From assembly GCA_034678805.1 (NCBI GenBank), contig JAXDBN010000084.1:1-20430 (forward strand): a DNA stretch of 20,430 bases, given 5' to 3'. How positions within the stretch are numbered: the first letter of the stretch is position 1; each line of letters opens with the position of its first letter. Both the position numbers and the translations under genes were made by a program. This DNA comes from PHAA01 sp034678805. Its GTDB lineage: Bacteria > Bacillota > Syntrophomonadia > Syntrophomonadales > Syntrophomonadaceae. The notes under the pieces were generated by a model. The model ran no database searches. It was given only the letters and a program-made list of their open reading frames with translations, and had not been told where the DNA came from. Shown here in pieces: positions 1 through 5,933 of the stretch.

Positions 1-135
1 CTGGATGATACCAACCTGTGGTATGAGAGAGAGCAGGTAAGATTGCAGCTGCTTGATTTCAAAAGCCGGTCAGAGAATATTAACCAAGAATTCATGAATG
101 ATCTGCGCGGTTTTATAGGTTTGATTCTGGAGTGA
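1..135 (+). CDS. 3' end of an unidentified gene (partial)
   Basis: An open frame enters from the left edge and ends at tandem TGA stops (133-138). It gives 44 residues, with the charged stretch NLWYEREQVRLQLLDFKSR and a hydrophobic end FIGLILE. The mix of charged helix-like and aromatic residues looks like real coding sequence, but I do not recognise the family. It is read in a different frame from the flavin reductase remnant that starts two bases later, so the two do not form one continuous protein. Confidence 0.4.
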   Translation: MDDTNLWYEREQVRLQLLDFKSRSENINQEFMNDLRGFIGLILE

Positions 136-136
136 T

Positions 137-493
137 GATAGCTGGCGCCGGCAACGAAACTGGGAGGCAGACGTCTCATCCGCCAACGGCAACCTCTTTC
201 GTCACAAGGTTGGGGCGTCAGTGGTAGTGGTTAGGCGCTCCGGCGGAATGCCCACCTTTGATCAGCTTAACCGCTATCTCCTGTATGCAGAAATGTTTAT
301 TCCCGCCACTAATTATTGGAACGTGGTTAATGGCCGCGTGCCCGGCGAAATTCTTGAGGACGCGGAAGGATGCCAGGCGATGCGGGTACTGGGCAAAAAC
401 ATGGCCTATCTGATGAGAGTCCTTGAATACAGCCGGGAAGTTATCCCCCCTCCGCCCATGGGACCCAAGGCATGGACCCATTTTATCTGGTAA
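137..493 (+). pseudogene. 5'-truncated NADPH-dependent FMN reductase / flavodoxin-fold remnant
   Basis: The frame from 137 to the TAA at 491-493 reads LFRHKVGASVVVVRRSGG, then FDQLNRYLLY, NYWNVVNGRVPGE, EDAEGCQAM and LGKNMAYLMR. This is the C-terminal half of the flavodoxin-fold NAD(P)H:FMN reductase family, where K-V-G-A, YWN...G..GE and D.EG...LG.NM are characteristic. The N-terminal half, with the phosphate-binding loop, is missing: the frame is closed by TGA at 134-136 and the sequence to its left encodes something unrelated in another frame. No ribosome site precedes a usable early start; GTG at 221 would give only 90 residues against about 180-200 for an intact protein. The end is close to the usual family end (WTHFI resembling a terminal TNFIR). 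It is most simply a gene remnant left by a deletion or rearrangement. Confidence 0.7.
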
Positions 494-544
494 TGACCCT
501 GCCGATCAGCTTTCGCTTGTGATGACGCAATTTATTGAAAATGA

Positions 545-760
545 CTATTTGATATCCTGGTACTTAAACGATACCTTCAATTTAGTACGATATACCAGTA
601 TCTCACCATGTGCGAGCTGAATGTCCATGGCAGCCACTTCGGCACTGCGTATATCCTCTAATGTATCGCTTGCTCTTTTGAGCGCAGCTAGTGCTGCCTT
701 TTCCCATGATTCAGTACTTGTCCCCACCAGTTCGATTATCTTGTAGACGCTGTTTTCCAT
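545..760 (-). CDS. Dodecin-family protein with substituted flavin-contact residues
   Basis: The 71-residue product has the dodecin pattern throughout: VYKIIELVGTSTESWEKA at residues 5-22, a helix ending ASDTLEDI, then two strands ending TKLKVSFKYQ. Dodecins form hollow dodecamers that store or buffer flavins in the cytoplasm. The start is the ATG at 760, eight bases after a GGGGG(TGA) ribosome site; a TTG at 775 is also in frame but badly placed. In characterised dodecins a Trp stacks on the flavin (the W of a W-x-E-V segment) and a Gln contacts it; here the aligned residues are Ser39 (in RSAEV) and Arg58 (in VYRTKL). The fold call is strong, but flavin binding is doubtful. The gene lies just after a terminator-like hairpin and about 870 bases downstream of a good promoter. 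It converges on the flavin reductase remnant. Confidence 0.88.
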   Translation of the reverse strand: MENSVYKIIELVGTSTESWEKAALAALKRASDTLEDIRSAEVAAMDIQLAHGEILVYRTKLKVSFKYQDIK

Positions 761-790
761 TCCATTCACCCCCAAGGTATAAATTTCGTT

Positions 791-821
791 ATAAAACCAA
801 AACCGACCTGATTGGCCGGTT
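791..821 (-). terminator. Intrinsic-terminator-like hairpin upstream of dodecin
   Basis: Read on the minus strand, AACCGGCC (821-814), loop AATCA and GGTCGGTT (808-801) form an 8-bp stem with one G-U pair, followed at once by the U-rich tail TTGGTTTTAT. The plus-strand side has no T-run, so the signal works leftward. It would end a transcript coming from the 970-base non-coding region, or act as an attenuator 30 bases before the dodecin ribosome site. Confidence 0.5.
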
Positions 822-1079
822 AAGCAATAAGCTATGATCTAAGATACGGTTTCATGCTCATCGCAGCAACCGACTCCCAATCTTTTCTTTTCCTACAAAC
901 TCTACGCTGACGATCCTACTACACCCACAGGCAACAGAACCGTCCCTGCCAGCCGTAACGCCGGGATCAACTTCAATACTGGACCCGCCAGGCGACGGAT
1001 TGGGAGCGAATATCCCCCTAGTCTAGCGCTGGGTCCAGACCGAGCATCAGCAGTGAAGCTCAAGGCATATTCAAAGCCG

Positions 1080-1283
1080 GTGATTGAAGCGTCCCCGTAG
1101 TACGCTGATTGAACGGTCTTTGCGAACTAACGCAGATATTCGGTACTGAAACTAGCCTGGGTTGGCGACGGGTCGGGAGCGCAGATCGAGGCACAAGAAT
1201 AGTTCGCGACTGAGACGTACATTCAGTACGTCGACCGAGCGGGCTGTTCGCTGTAACGAAGATATACGCTTCCGAAACTAGCC
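1080..1283. repeat. Diverged tandem repeat, two units of about 125 bp
   Basis: Unit A (1080-1158) and unit B (1205-1283) align along about 78 bases at an offset of 125-126. The best blocks are TAACGCAGATATTCGG with TAACGAAGATATACGC, the shared GAAACTAGCC, and GTGATTGAAGCGT with GCGACTGAGACGT. A third, weaker copy seems to lie upstream (about 935-1010), sharing GGCGACGG.T.GGGAGCG with 1164-1182. Two hairpins occur at matching places in both units (1088-1106 with 1214-1232, and 1121-1134 with 1247-1260). Confidence 0.65.
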
Positions 1284-1299
1284 AAAAAGTAAGCTCCAA

Positions 1300-1520
1300 C
1301 GAACCTTTCTCGACTTCCTTACCCTTTCCTTGCCTTCTACTTCGTTTCCTATCTTCAACTTTTCTTGATACCTTCATCTTTTAGAATTTCTTTTACTTTT
1401 AGTCTATTTCAGTTTCACTTTACTTCTTTTTCTTTTATTTACTTCGGCTCATATCCTAGTGTAAATAATTGAATTTCCGTATTGTTTTGCTGTTATAAAC
1501 TAATTTCTTTTACTTTTCCT
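1300..1520 (-). other. Long purine-rich (minus) / pyrimidine-rich (plus) tract with a repeated 16-mer
   Basis: For roughly 200 bases the plus strand is dominated by C and T, with short T-runs separated by C or A; the minus strand is correspondingly A/G-rich. The 16-mer AATTTCTTTTACTTTT occurs exactly at 1385-1400 and 1502-1517, and the following 25 bases of each copy are also loosely alike. A shortened third copy, AATTTCTTTAC, is at 1532-1542. No open frame of interest uses this tract. It would form the unstructured 5' part of the proposed minus-strand RNA. Confidence 0.55.
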
Positions 1521-1631
1521 TGGATATAGTAAATTTCTTTACCGGTATCCTTACTGGGTTGTTGACTTTTTGTTTCTGTTTTCCGGCTCTGATTGGTTTT
1601 CCGTCTTAGGAATTCCTTGGAGCTTACACAT

Positions 1632-1660
1632 AGTATATGCAGGAGTAATAAGCGTGTCAA
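1632..1660 (-). promoter_or_regulatory. Near-consensus sigma-A promoter, leftward
   Basis: On the minus strand, TTGACA (1660-1655) and TATACT (1637-1632) are separated by exactly 17 bases, an 11 of 12 match to the housekeeping consensus with ideal spacing. The start point would be near 1625. The promoter lies 70-100 bases past the SDR stop codon and points away from it, so it does not serve the SDR. The first gene downstream is dodecin, about 865 bases away, with a terminator-like hairpin in between. Confidence 0.65.
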
Positions 1661-1692
1661 TGATTGTGAAAGTTAGAATTTTCATTAACGCC

Positions 1693-1724
1693 GATAATCT
1701 GCTGGTAATAATATAGCAGCTATC
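1693..1724. other. Imperfect hairpin just past the SDR stop codon
   Basis: CTGCT (1699-1703) pairs with AGCAG (1715-1719), and GATA (1693-1696) with TATC (1721-1724), separated by small internal bulges. It begins about eight bases beyond the SDR stop on the minus strand, where a terminator would be expected, but no T-run follows in either direction. It may protect or end the SDR mRNA weakly; chance is possible. Confidence 0.25.
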
Positions 1725-1731
1725 AGCCGCT

Positions 1732-2514
1732 TCACTTCATATCGTGCGGATCAGGTTCGTATTTCCAGCCAAAATCCTCGTTGTAGATCATCATCCTGCT
1801 CATGCCACCGTCGACCACTACATCCTGCCCGGTTATAAAACCGCTGTCTTCGCTGCATAAAAACATGGCCATGCGGGCCACGTCCAGGGGACGGCCCAGC
1901 CGCTTGACCGGATGCTGTTCCCGGTCCTCGAAACCCCACTCGGAGCCGGTCTTGTCGATCCAGCCCGGGGAGATACTGTTTACCCTTACCTTCCCGGCCA
2001 AGCTTATGGCCAGGGAATGGGTCAAAGATGAAATAGCTCCTTTAGCGGAGCTGTAACTCTCCGTATCCGGTTGGGACATGATGGCCCGGGTGGATGAGAT
2101 GTTCACAATCGCCGCGCCTTTGCTGAAGCAGGGCAGGAACAGCTTGGTCAGCATATAGGGTGCGGCCACTCCTACCCGCAGAACATACATAAATTCACTG
2201 TAATTACAATCCGACAGAATACCCCACAGGCTGACGGCAGCATTATTAATGAGATAGTCAACCCGGCCATATTTCTCAATCACCTGCTGGGTGAATTCCT
2301 CCAGCACCTTCTCATTAGCGATATCACCGCGAAAATAAAGATCGCAGTACACCGGACCCGGGGCGATATCAACAACCGCTACCTGCGCCCCCGCCCTGGT
2401 GAACTCTTCCATAATACACTTGCCAATTCCATAGGCTCCGCCGGTAACAACCACTACTTTATCCTTAAAATTAAAGGTCAGATTTCCTTTTTGTCCCTTA
2501 TTTGCTCGTTTCAT
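1732..2514 (-). CDS. Short-chain dehydrogenase/reductase (SDR) family oxidoreductase
   Basis: The protein of about 260 residues has the classical SDR landmarks: the cofactor loop TGGAYGIG at residues 24-31, NNAA at 90-93, the catalytic Ser in ISSTRA (140-141), YSSAK at 154-158 with catalytic Tyr and Lys, RVNSISPGW near 178-185, and the C-terminal ITGQDVVVDGG. It should be a cytoplasmic NAD(P)-dependent alcohol/ketone or sugar oxidoreductase; the substrate cannot be told. The Asp in VVDIA after the second strand favours NAD(H). The start chosen is the ATG at 2514. An AAGGGG ribosome site precedes it but only two bases away, so the start is uncertain; the frame stays open to a TTG at 2601, which has no ribosome site. 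It points the same way as the flagellar genes but lies about 390 bases beyond the last of them, and is probably a separate unit. Confidence 0.88.
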   Translation of the reverse strand: MKRANKGQKGNLTFNFKDKVVVVTGGAYGIGKCIMEEFTRAGAQVAVVDIAPGPVYCDLYFRGDIANEKVLEEFTQQVIEKYGRVDYLINNAAVSLWGILSDCNYSEFMYVLRVGVAAPYMLTKLFLPCFSKGAAIVNISSTRAIMSQPDTESYSSAKGAISSLTHSLAISLAGKVRVNSISPGWIDKTGSEWGFEDREQHPVKRLGRPLDVARMAMFLCSEDSGFITGQDVVVDGGMSRMMIYNEDFGWKYEPDPHDMK

Positions 2515-2901
2515 TTCCCCTTGACAATCCCCCAGTTCTAACCGCTGGTTCTCTCTAGTTCCATTTATACCGGTATCAAGATTGGTTCCCGCCAGAATCA
2601 AATGTGGAGCGGCAATATTCCCATTCTATTTCTGGCCTATTTAAGTAGTCTATTTCTCCACCGGTGAGCAGATTCCTGCCGGATGATGTGGACGGCCAAA
2701 TGGGGACCGACTGAATGGCAGACATCATAAAAGCCTTAGTATTGGCTTATAAAGGTGTTTATATGGTTTGGAAAAAATTTTTAACAGGAAAGATAATCGG
2801 ACAGACTCAAACTATTTCAGAGTTAAGGCATATGGAGGCAGGCACTTAGCTGCAAAGGTAATTCGGGTAAGGGGCCGGCAGGTAATTCAAGCGGGATTGA
2901 T
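2515..2901. other. Intergenic region between the SDR and peptidase genes
   Basis: This 387-base stretch separates the end of the flagellar-side transcript (stop at 2902) from the SDR start. On the minus strand a small hairpin AAGCC (2748-2744) with GGCTT (2735-2731), followed by TTAT, is the only terminator-like element and is weak. The direct repeat AGGTAATTC occurs at 2856-2864 and 2880-2888. I found no convincing promoter for the SDR. A 44-codon plus-strand frame lies inside and is listed separately. Confidence 0.5.
2715..2849 (+). CDS. Possible small protein, 44 residues
   Basis: An ATG at 2715, eight bases after GGGGA, opens a 44-codon frame ending in TAG (2847-2849). The product begins MADIIKALVLAYKGVYMVWK and continues KFLTGKIIGQTQTISELRHM. 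The first half could form a cationic amphipathic or membrane-touching helix. It lies between two minus-strand genes and is in the opposite orientation to both. I know no family for it and no promoter is evident, so it may be a chance frame. Confidence 0.2.
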   Translation: MADIIKALVLAYKGVYMVWKKFLTGKIIGQTQTISELRHMEAGT

Positions 2902-3756
2902 TTATAGCCGATTGCATATCAGTTTAAGTGCAGCAATGGTTCTGGAGCTATATCCGAGATTATAAACATTGGCAGCGGTTTGGGGATCGGGATATTCCAC
3001 CATCACCGCCCGGGTATAATGACCGGCCCAACCGATAAAGGTCTGAGGTAAAAAGGCATCGGCTACATTGTTTAAACCTTGGTTGGTAACCTTAAGCGAG
3101 TCACTGAAATATTGGCCGATTTCCTCGTCACCGTATATAGCATTCAGCCAGCCATGAAAATCGATGACCAAATCGGGCTTCTCTTTTATCACCAGTTCTT
3201 TTAGCAGGTTGGCCTCGGGGGTGGCAAAGGGTATATCTCCGGTATGATATTTAGCGTCGGCGATATATTGCCACTGGTAATCAAAATCGCGGTTGATATC
3301 AATCCCCTGGCCATTGCAGCGGCCGGCCAGGTTATCGTCACAACCTCGCATCAGCCCATCGGGATTAACACAGGGCACCACGATCAAGCGGGTATGGTTC
3401 AGAGCAGCCGGGTTGGCAGCGAATGTCGCAATCACATCATTGGCTATCTGTACCAGGGATGCCCCGTCATAATCCCAGGAATCCTCGAAACCATGCATGG
3501 CGAAAGTCAGCAGGATGGTTTTGTTGTACTTGGCCGGAGCGATGGTAACCGCCTGGATAACATTTCCCCTGGAACTGTAACCTATTATTTCGTTCTCGGG
3601 AAGGATCTTCTTCTGCTCCGAGGCGGGGCGATTGTTTATTACCGGTTGAACTATGGCTGTATCTACCGGCTCGTTATCCTGTTTGGATAACAGTGTATCT
3701 GCAGAGCCTACACAGACCATTAATACTACCAAAAGCACGATCAATAGCTTTTTCAA
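2902..3756 (-). CDS. Exported M14-family zinc carboxypeptidase-like peptidase
   Basis: The catalytic set of the M14 metallopeptidases is present in order: zinc ligands His88 and Glu91 in HGFED, NPDG at 131-134, the substrate-binding NRDF at 155-158, the third zinc ligand His201 in IDFHGW, and the general-base Glu254 in MVEYPDP. Bacterial members of this short type often cut cell-wall peptides (gamma-D-Glu-diaminopimelate or related), so a peptidoglycan-remodelling role outside the membrane is plausible but not shown. The start is the TTG at 3756, eight bases after AAGGAGG; the upstream in-frame GTG overlaps that ribosome site. The resulting N-terminus MKKLLIVLLVVLMVCVGSA is a clear signal peptide; the Cys does not sit in a good lipobox. 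At 284 residues the protein is compact. The gene starts 67 bases after motB in the same direction, so co-transcription with the stator genes is likely. Confidence 0.85.
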   Translation of the reverse strand: MKKLLIVLLVVLMVCVGSADTLLSKQDNEPVDTAIVQPVINNRPASEQKKILPENEIIGYSSRGNVIQAVTIAPAKYNKTILLTFAMHGFEDSWDYDGASLVQIANDVIATFAANPAALNHTRLIVVPCVNPDGLMRGCDDNLAGRCNGQGIDINRDFDYQWQYIADAKYHTGDIPFATPEANLLKELVIKEKPDLVIDFHGWLNAIYGDEEIGQYFSDSLKVTNQGLNNVADAFLPQTFIGWAGHYTRAVMVEYPDPQTAANVYNLGYSSRTIAALKLICNRL

Positions 3757-3814
3757 TCCACCCACCTCCTTTTCAAAGGTATTTCATCCAACGATTTAAA
3801 TGCCTATATTGAGT

Positions 3815-3838
3815 ACAGCCCGTTTAGGGATTGGCTGT
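3815..3838 (-). other. Stem-loop across the motB stop codon
   Basis: On the minus strand ACAGCC (3838-3833) and GGCTGT (3820-3815) form a 6-bp stem whose 12-base loop contains the motB TAA. No T-run follows, so it is not a standard terminator. It could slow or partly end transcription before the peptidase gene, or protect the 3' end of the mot message. Confidence 0.3.
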
Positions 3839-4630
3839 TACTTTGGGGGGTTCAACCTCATCGTACTGTCTCTTTAAAACCACGATATCAACCCGCCGGT
3901 TGCGGGACTGGCTGGCTGGGTCCAAGTTGGGAACCAGCGGACGATATTCACCATAACCTATCACCGATAGTCGCTGCGGGGAAAGACCGCAATCATTGAC
4001 CAGTACATGCATGACATTGGAAGCCCGCAGGACGGAAAGTTCCCAGTTGGAAGGGAATCTCTCGGTATTTATAGCCAGGTTGTCGGTATGCCCTTCCACC
4101 CGGATATAATTAGGGATCATCACCAGGGCAGTTCCTACTTTGGCGATGATGGCGCGGGCCGCCGGGGTCAGCTGATCAGATCCGCTGGCAAATAGCAGCG
4201 TATCCTTAATGCTTATCACCAGCCCCCTCTCCTGGGAAACGATGTCTATATAGTCACCCAGTTTGGTGGCGGACTGTTCGGTATTTTGAGCCGGTTCTGA
4301 AACCCTTTCCGAGGCGATAAACTCCTGGATCTTCTGCTGCACGGCATCCAACTGCAGCTGGTTAACCAAATCCTGGCTCAGCTGCGGCCCTGGCTGGTCA
4401 GGAGTCACCGACTGGGTCTCCTGGGGCTCCGGGGATATGGAAGTGCCGCTCAAGACCACATTCAAGGACTGGGCGATAGCGTTGTATCTTGCCTCGTCCA
4501 CCTTGCTCATGGCATACATCATGATGAAAAACACCATTAACAGGGTGATGAAATCGGCGTAACTCAGCAGCCAGCGTTCCATTCCACCTTCGTGTTCACC
4601 ACCTTGATGACGTTTGCTTCGCTTGGCCAT
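3824..4630 (-). CDS. motB: Flagellar stator protein MotB
   Basis: The 268-residue protein has the MotB layout: a short basic cytoplasmic N-terminus, one membrane helix (about residues 21-42) with the ion-binding Asp26 in SYADFITLLMVFF, a plug/linker, and a C-terminal OmpA-like peptidoglycan-binding domain with VEGHTDN and a closing RNRRVDIVV. With MotA it forms the ion channel that drives rotation and anchors to the wall. Whether the ion is a proton or sodium cannot be settled from the helix alone. Its ATG lies four bases after the motA stop, with AGGGG in the end of motA as ribosome site, so translation is probably coupled. The linker is rich in Gln, Pro and Ser, as usual. Confidence 0.96.
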   Translation of the reverse strand: MAKRSKRHQGGEHEGGMERWLLSYADFITLLMVFFIMMYAMSKVDEARYNAIAQSLNVVLSGTSISPEPQETQSVTPDQPGPQLSQDLVNQLQLDAVQQKIQEFIASERVSEPAQNTEQSATKLGDYIDIVSQERGLVISIKDTLLFASGSDQLTPAARAIIAKVGTALVMIPNYIRVEGHTDNLAINTERFPSNWELSVLRASNVMHVLVNDCGLSPQRLSVIGYGEYRPLVPNLDPASQSRNRRVDIVVLKRQYDEVEPPKVTANP

Positions 4631-4634
4631 CTGG

Positions 4635-5426
4635 TTATACCCCTACTTTCTCTCCAACCGCATGAGCCGGGCGCCGATGGCTCTCAGCCGGCAGAAAGAT
4701 GCTTAGTTTTTCCCGGATGAGCCGGGGATTCTCACCATTTTGAATGGAAAGGATTCCTTCCTCGATCATCTCCATTAAGAATACCTCGTTATTAATTCTC
4801 ATCTTGATTTTATTGGCAAAGGGTATAAATAAAATATTGGCGGAGGCAATGCCGTACAGGGTAGCCAGAAAAGCTACCGCTATGGCTCCGCCCAATTCTT
4901 CTGGATCGGACAGGTTGCTTAAGACCGTCACCATCCCCATAACCGTACCGATAATACCCATGGTCGGGGCAAAGCCGCCCGCGGTCATAAACATTTGGTA
5001 ACCAACCATCTCATTCTTTTCAAAGACCTCGATTTCACGCTCCAGGATATCCCGGGTCAGTTCCGGTTCGGTACCGTCGACCACCATCTGCAGGCCCCTC
5101 ACCAAAAACTGGTTTTCGATGTTGGGCAGGTAATCCTCCAAACTCAAAAATCCTTCCCGCCGGGCTTTCTCAGCGCATATGACCAAGGACTCCAATGCCC
5201 CGCTATAATCCAGCGGCATGGTCTTAACTACCGATTTTAGGTAATAGGGTACTCGCTTAATGTCCTCCAGCGAATGACTGATAATGGTTGCCCCGATAGT
5301 CCCGCCGAAAACAATCATGAAAGCAGTCTTCTGTATGAGCATACCGATTCCCCCGCCTTCCAGTATGAAGGCCAAAATAAGGAACACTAATGCTATTAAT
5401 AAACCCGCCAATGTTGCAATGTCCAT
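4635..5426 (-). CDS. motA: Flagellar stator protein MotA
   Basis: The 263-residue product matches MotA: four hydrophobic segments, the first at MDIATLAGLLIALVFLILAF, the cytoplasmic loop with ARREGFLSLED that touches FliG, and the conserved pore helices with APTMGIIGTVMGMV and GGAIAVAFLATLYG. It forms the torque-generating half of the stator in the membrane. The ATG at 5426 is chosen because GGTGAGG lies eight bases upstream and the protein then begins like other MotA; an in-frame start 48 bases earlier lacks a ribosome site. It follows fliN by 57 bases and is followed immediately by motB. Having mot genes directly behind the switch genes suggests stator and rotor supply are co-regulated. Confidence 0.96.
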   Translation of the reverse strand: MDIATLAGLLIALVFLILAFILEGGGIGMLIQKTAFMIVFGGTIGATIISHSLEDIKRVPYYLKSVVKTMPLDYSGALESLVICAEKARREGFLSLEDYLPNIENQFLVRGLQMVVDGTEPELTRDILEREIEVFEKNEMVGYQMFMTAGGFAPTMGIIGTVMGMVTVLSNLSDPEELGGAIAVAFLATLYGIASANILFIPFANKIKMRINNEVFLMEMIEEGILSIQNGENPRLIREKLSIFLPAESHRRPAHAVGEKVGV

Positions 5427-5483
5427 TGCTAAAACCTCACCGCCTAACAGATAATACGACAATTGCTGCGCCAATGTACTGGC

Positions 5484-5921
5484 TTAAGAGGATACCAGGC
5501 TTCTAATCCGTTTCTCGGTGGAGATTATATCTGTGATCCTGACCCCAAAATACTCCCGGACTACCACAACCTCGCCCCGGGCAATCAGCGTGTCATTAAC
5601 CAGGATATCCACCGGTTCGTTTTCCAGGCGGTCCAATTCTACAATCGAACCCTTGACCAGTTTCAGGACATCCGAAATGGGGCGCTTGGTCCTACCCAGC
5701 AATACGGTTAGTTTCAATGGGATATCCAAAATCAGGTTCAGGTTCTGGCTGTTAAAACCGATAGAATCCGAGCCGGATAGCAGACCAGGCGCTCTGACTT
5801 CATCGGTGTCTGCCGGCTGGCTGCTTTCCCCCCGTGACGCTTCGGAGCCTGGTTGCTCACCGGGCGGGGTATCCCTCAGCAGCGCCTCAATCTCTTCTTG
5901 TGATAAAAATGAATTTGACAT
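5484..5921 (-). CDS. fliN: Flagellar motor switch protein FliN with CheY-binding-type N-terminus
   Basis: The C-terminal SpoA domain (about residues 63-135) is typical FliN, with LGRTKRPISDVLKL, GSIVELDRL, EPVDILVN, ARGEVVVV and FGVRITDII. The N-terminus carries LSQEEIEALL at residues 6-15, the peptide that in FliM (and in Bacillus FliY) binds phosphorylated CheY. A Pro/Ser/Gly-rich linker joins the two. It forms the lower C-ring with FliM and helps dock export substrates. The ATG follows GGGGGGAG by a few bases and lies 12 bases after the fliM stop. At 145 residues it is far shorter than FliY and has no CheC-like phosphatase domain. Because the neighbouring FliM lacks the peptide, this protein may be the CheY-P entry point. 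Confidence 0.93.
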   Translation of the reverse strand: MSNSFLSQEEIEALLRDTPPGEQPGSEASRGESSQPADTDEVRAPGLLSGSDSIGFNSQNLNLILDIPLKLTVLLGRTKRPISDVLKLVKGSIVELDRLENEPVDILVNDTLIARGEVVVVREYFGVRITDIISTEKRIRSLVSS

Positions 5922-5933
5922 TATTTCTCCCCC

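Larger units (their letters stand above)
791..1625 (-). ncRNA. Candidate structured non-coding RNA (or long dodecin leader)
   Basis: The stretch from the predicted start point of the promoter at 1632-1660 to the terminator-like hairpin at 791-821 is about 835 bases and has no convincing gene on either strand. The 5' part of the minus-strand transcript is strongly purine-rich. The 3' part is richer in GC and holds two diverged copies of a unit (1080-1158 and 1205-1283) whose small hairpins keep pairing through paired base changes, plus an 8-bp long-range complement, CTGGACCC (979-986) with GGGTCCAG (1031-1038). The longest minus-strand frame (105 codons, 1060-1377) starts without a ribosome site and gives a basic, low-order protein. 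I match no known RNA family; FMN riboswitch and T-box hallmarks are absent. The promoter, structure and terminator are visible; that it is a functional RNA is inference. Confidence 0.4.

Noticed and set aside
1060..1377. 105-codon minus-strand open frame inside the candidate RNA
   Set aside because: Its ATG has no ribosome site, the product is a run of basic residues followed by low-order sequence, and it crosses the hairpin repeats, whose changes preserve pairing rather than codons.
800..1620. CRISPR array or insertion sequence in the repeat region
   Set aside because: The repeats are diverged and about 125 bp long with no short identical repeats and unique spacers, and no transposase, cas or reverse transcriptase gene is present.
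791..1625. FMN riboswitch or T-box in front of dodecin
   Set aside because: The conserved blocks of the FMN riboswitch and the T-box AGGGTGG element were not seen anywhere in the leader.
1690..1697. GCCGATAA on the plus strand, identical to the -10 element of sigma-28 (FliA) promoters
   Set aside because: No TAAA lies at the required distance of about 15 bases upstream (the nearest GAAA is 18 away), and it would read antisense into the SDR gene.
2856..2888. Direct repeat AGGTAATTC at 2856-2864 and 2880-2888
   Set aside because: Two nine-base copies 24 bases apart without inverted ends or a recombinase gene are too little to call a mobile element or operator.
2768..2965. 65-codon plus-strand frame
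   Set aside because: It overlaps the end of the peptidase gene in antisense, lacks a ribosome site, and its sequence resembles no protein family.
4007..5240. Plus-strand open frames opposite motA and motB, and similar frames opposite most flagellar genes
   Set aside because: They are antisense shadows of well-identified genes, with no ribosome sites and no recognisable protein features.
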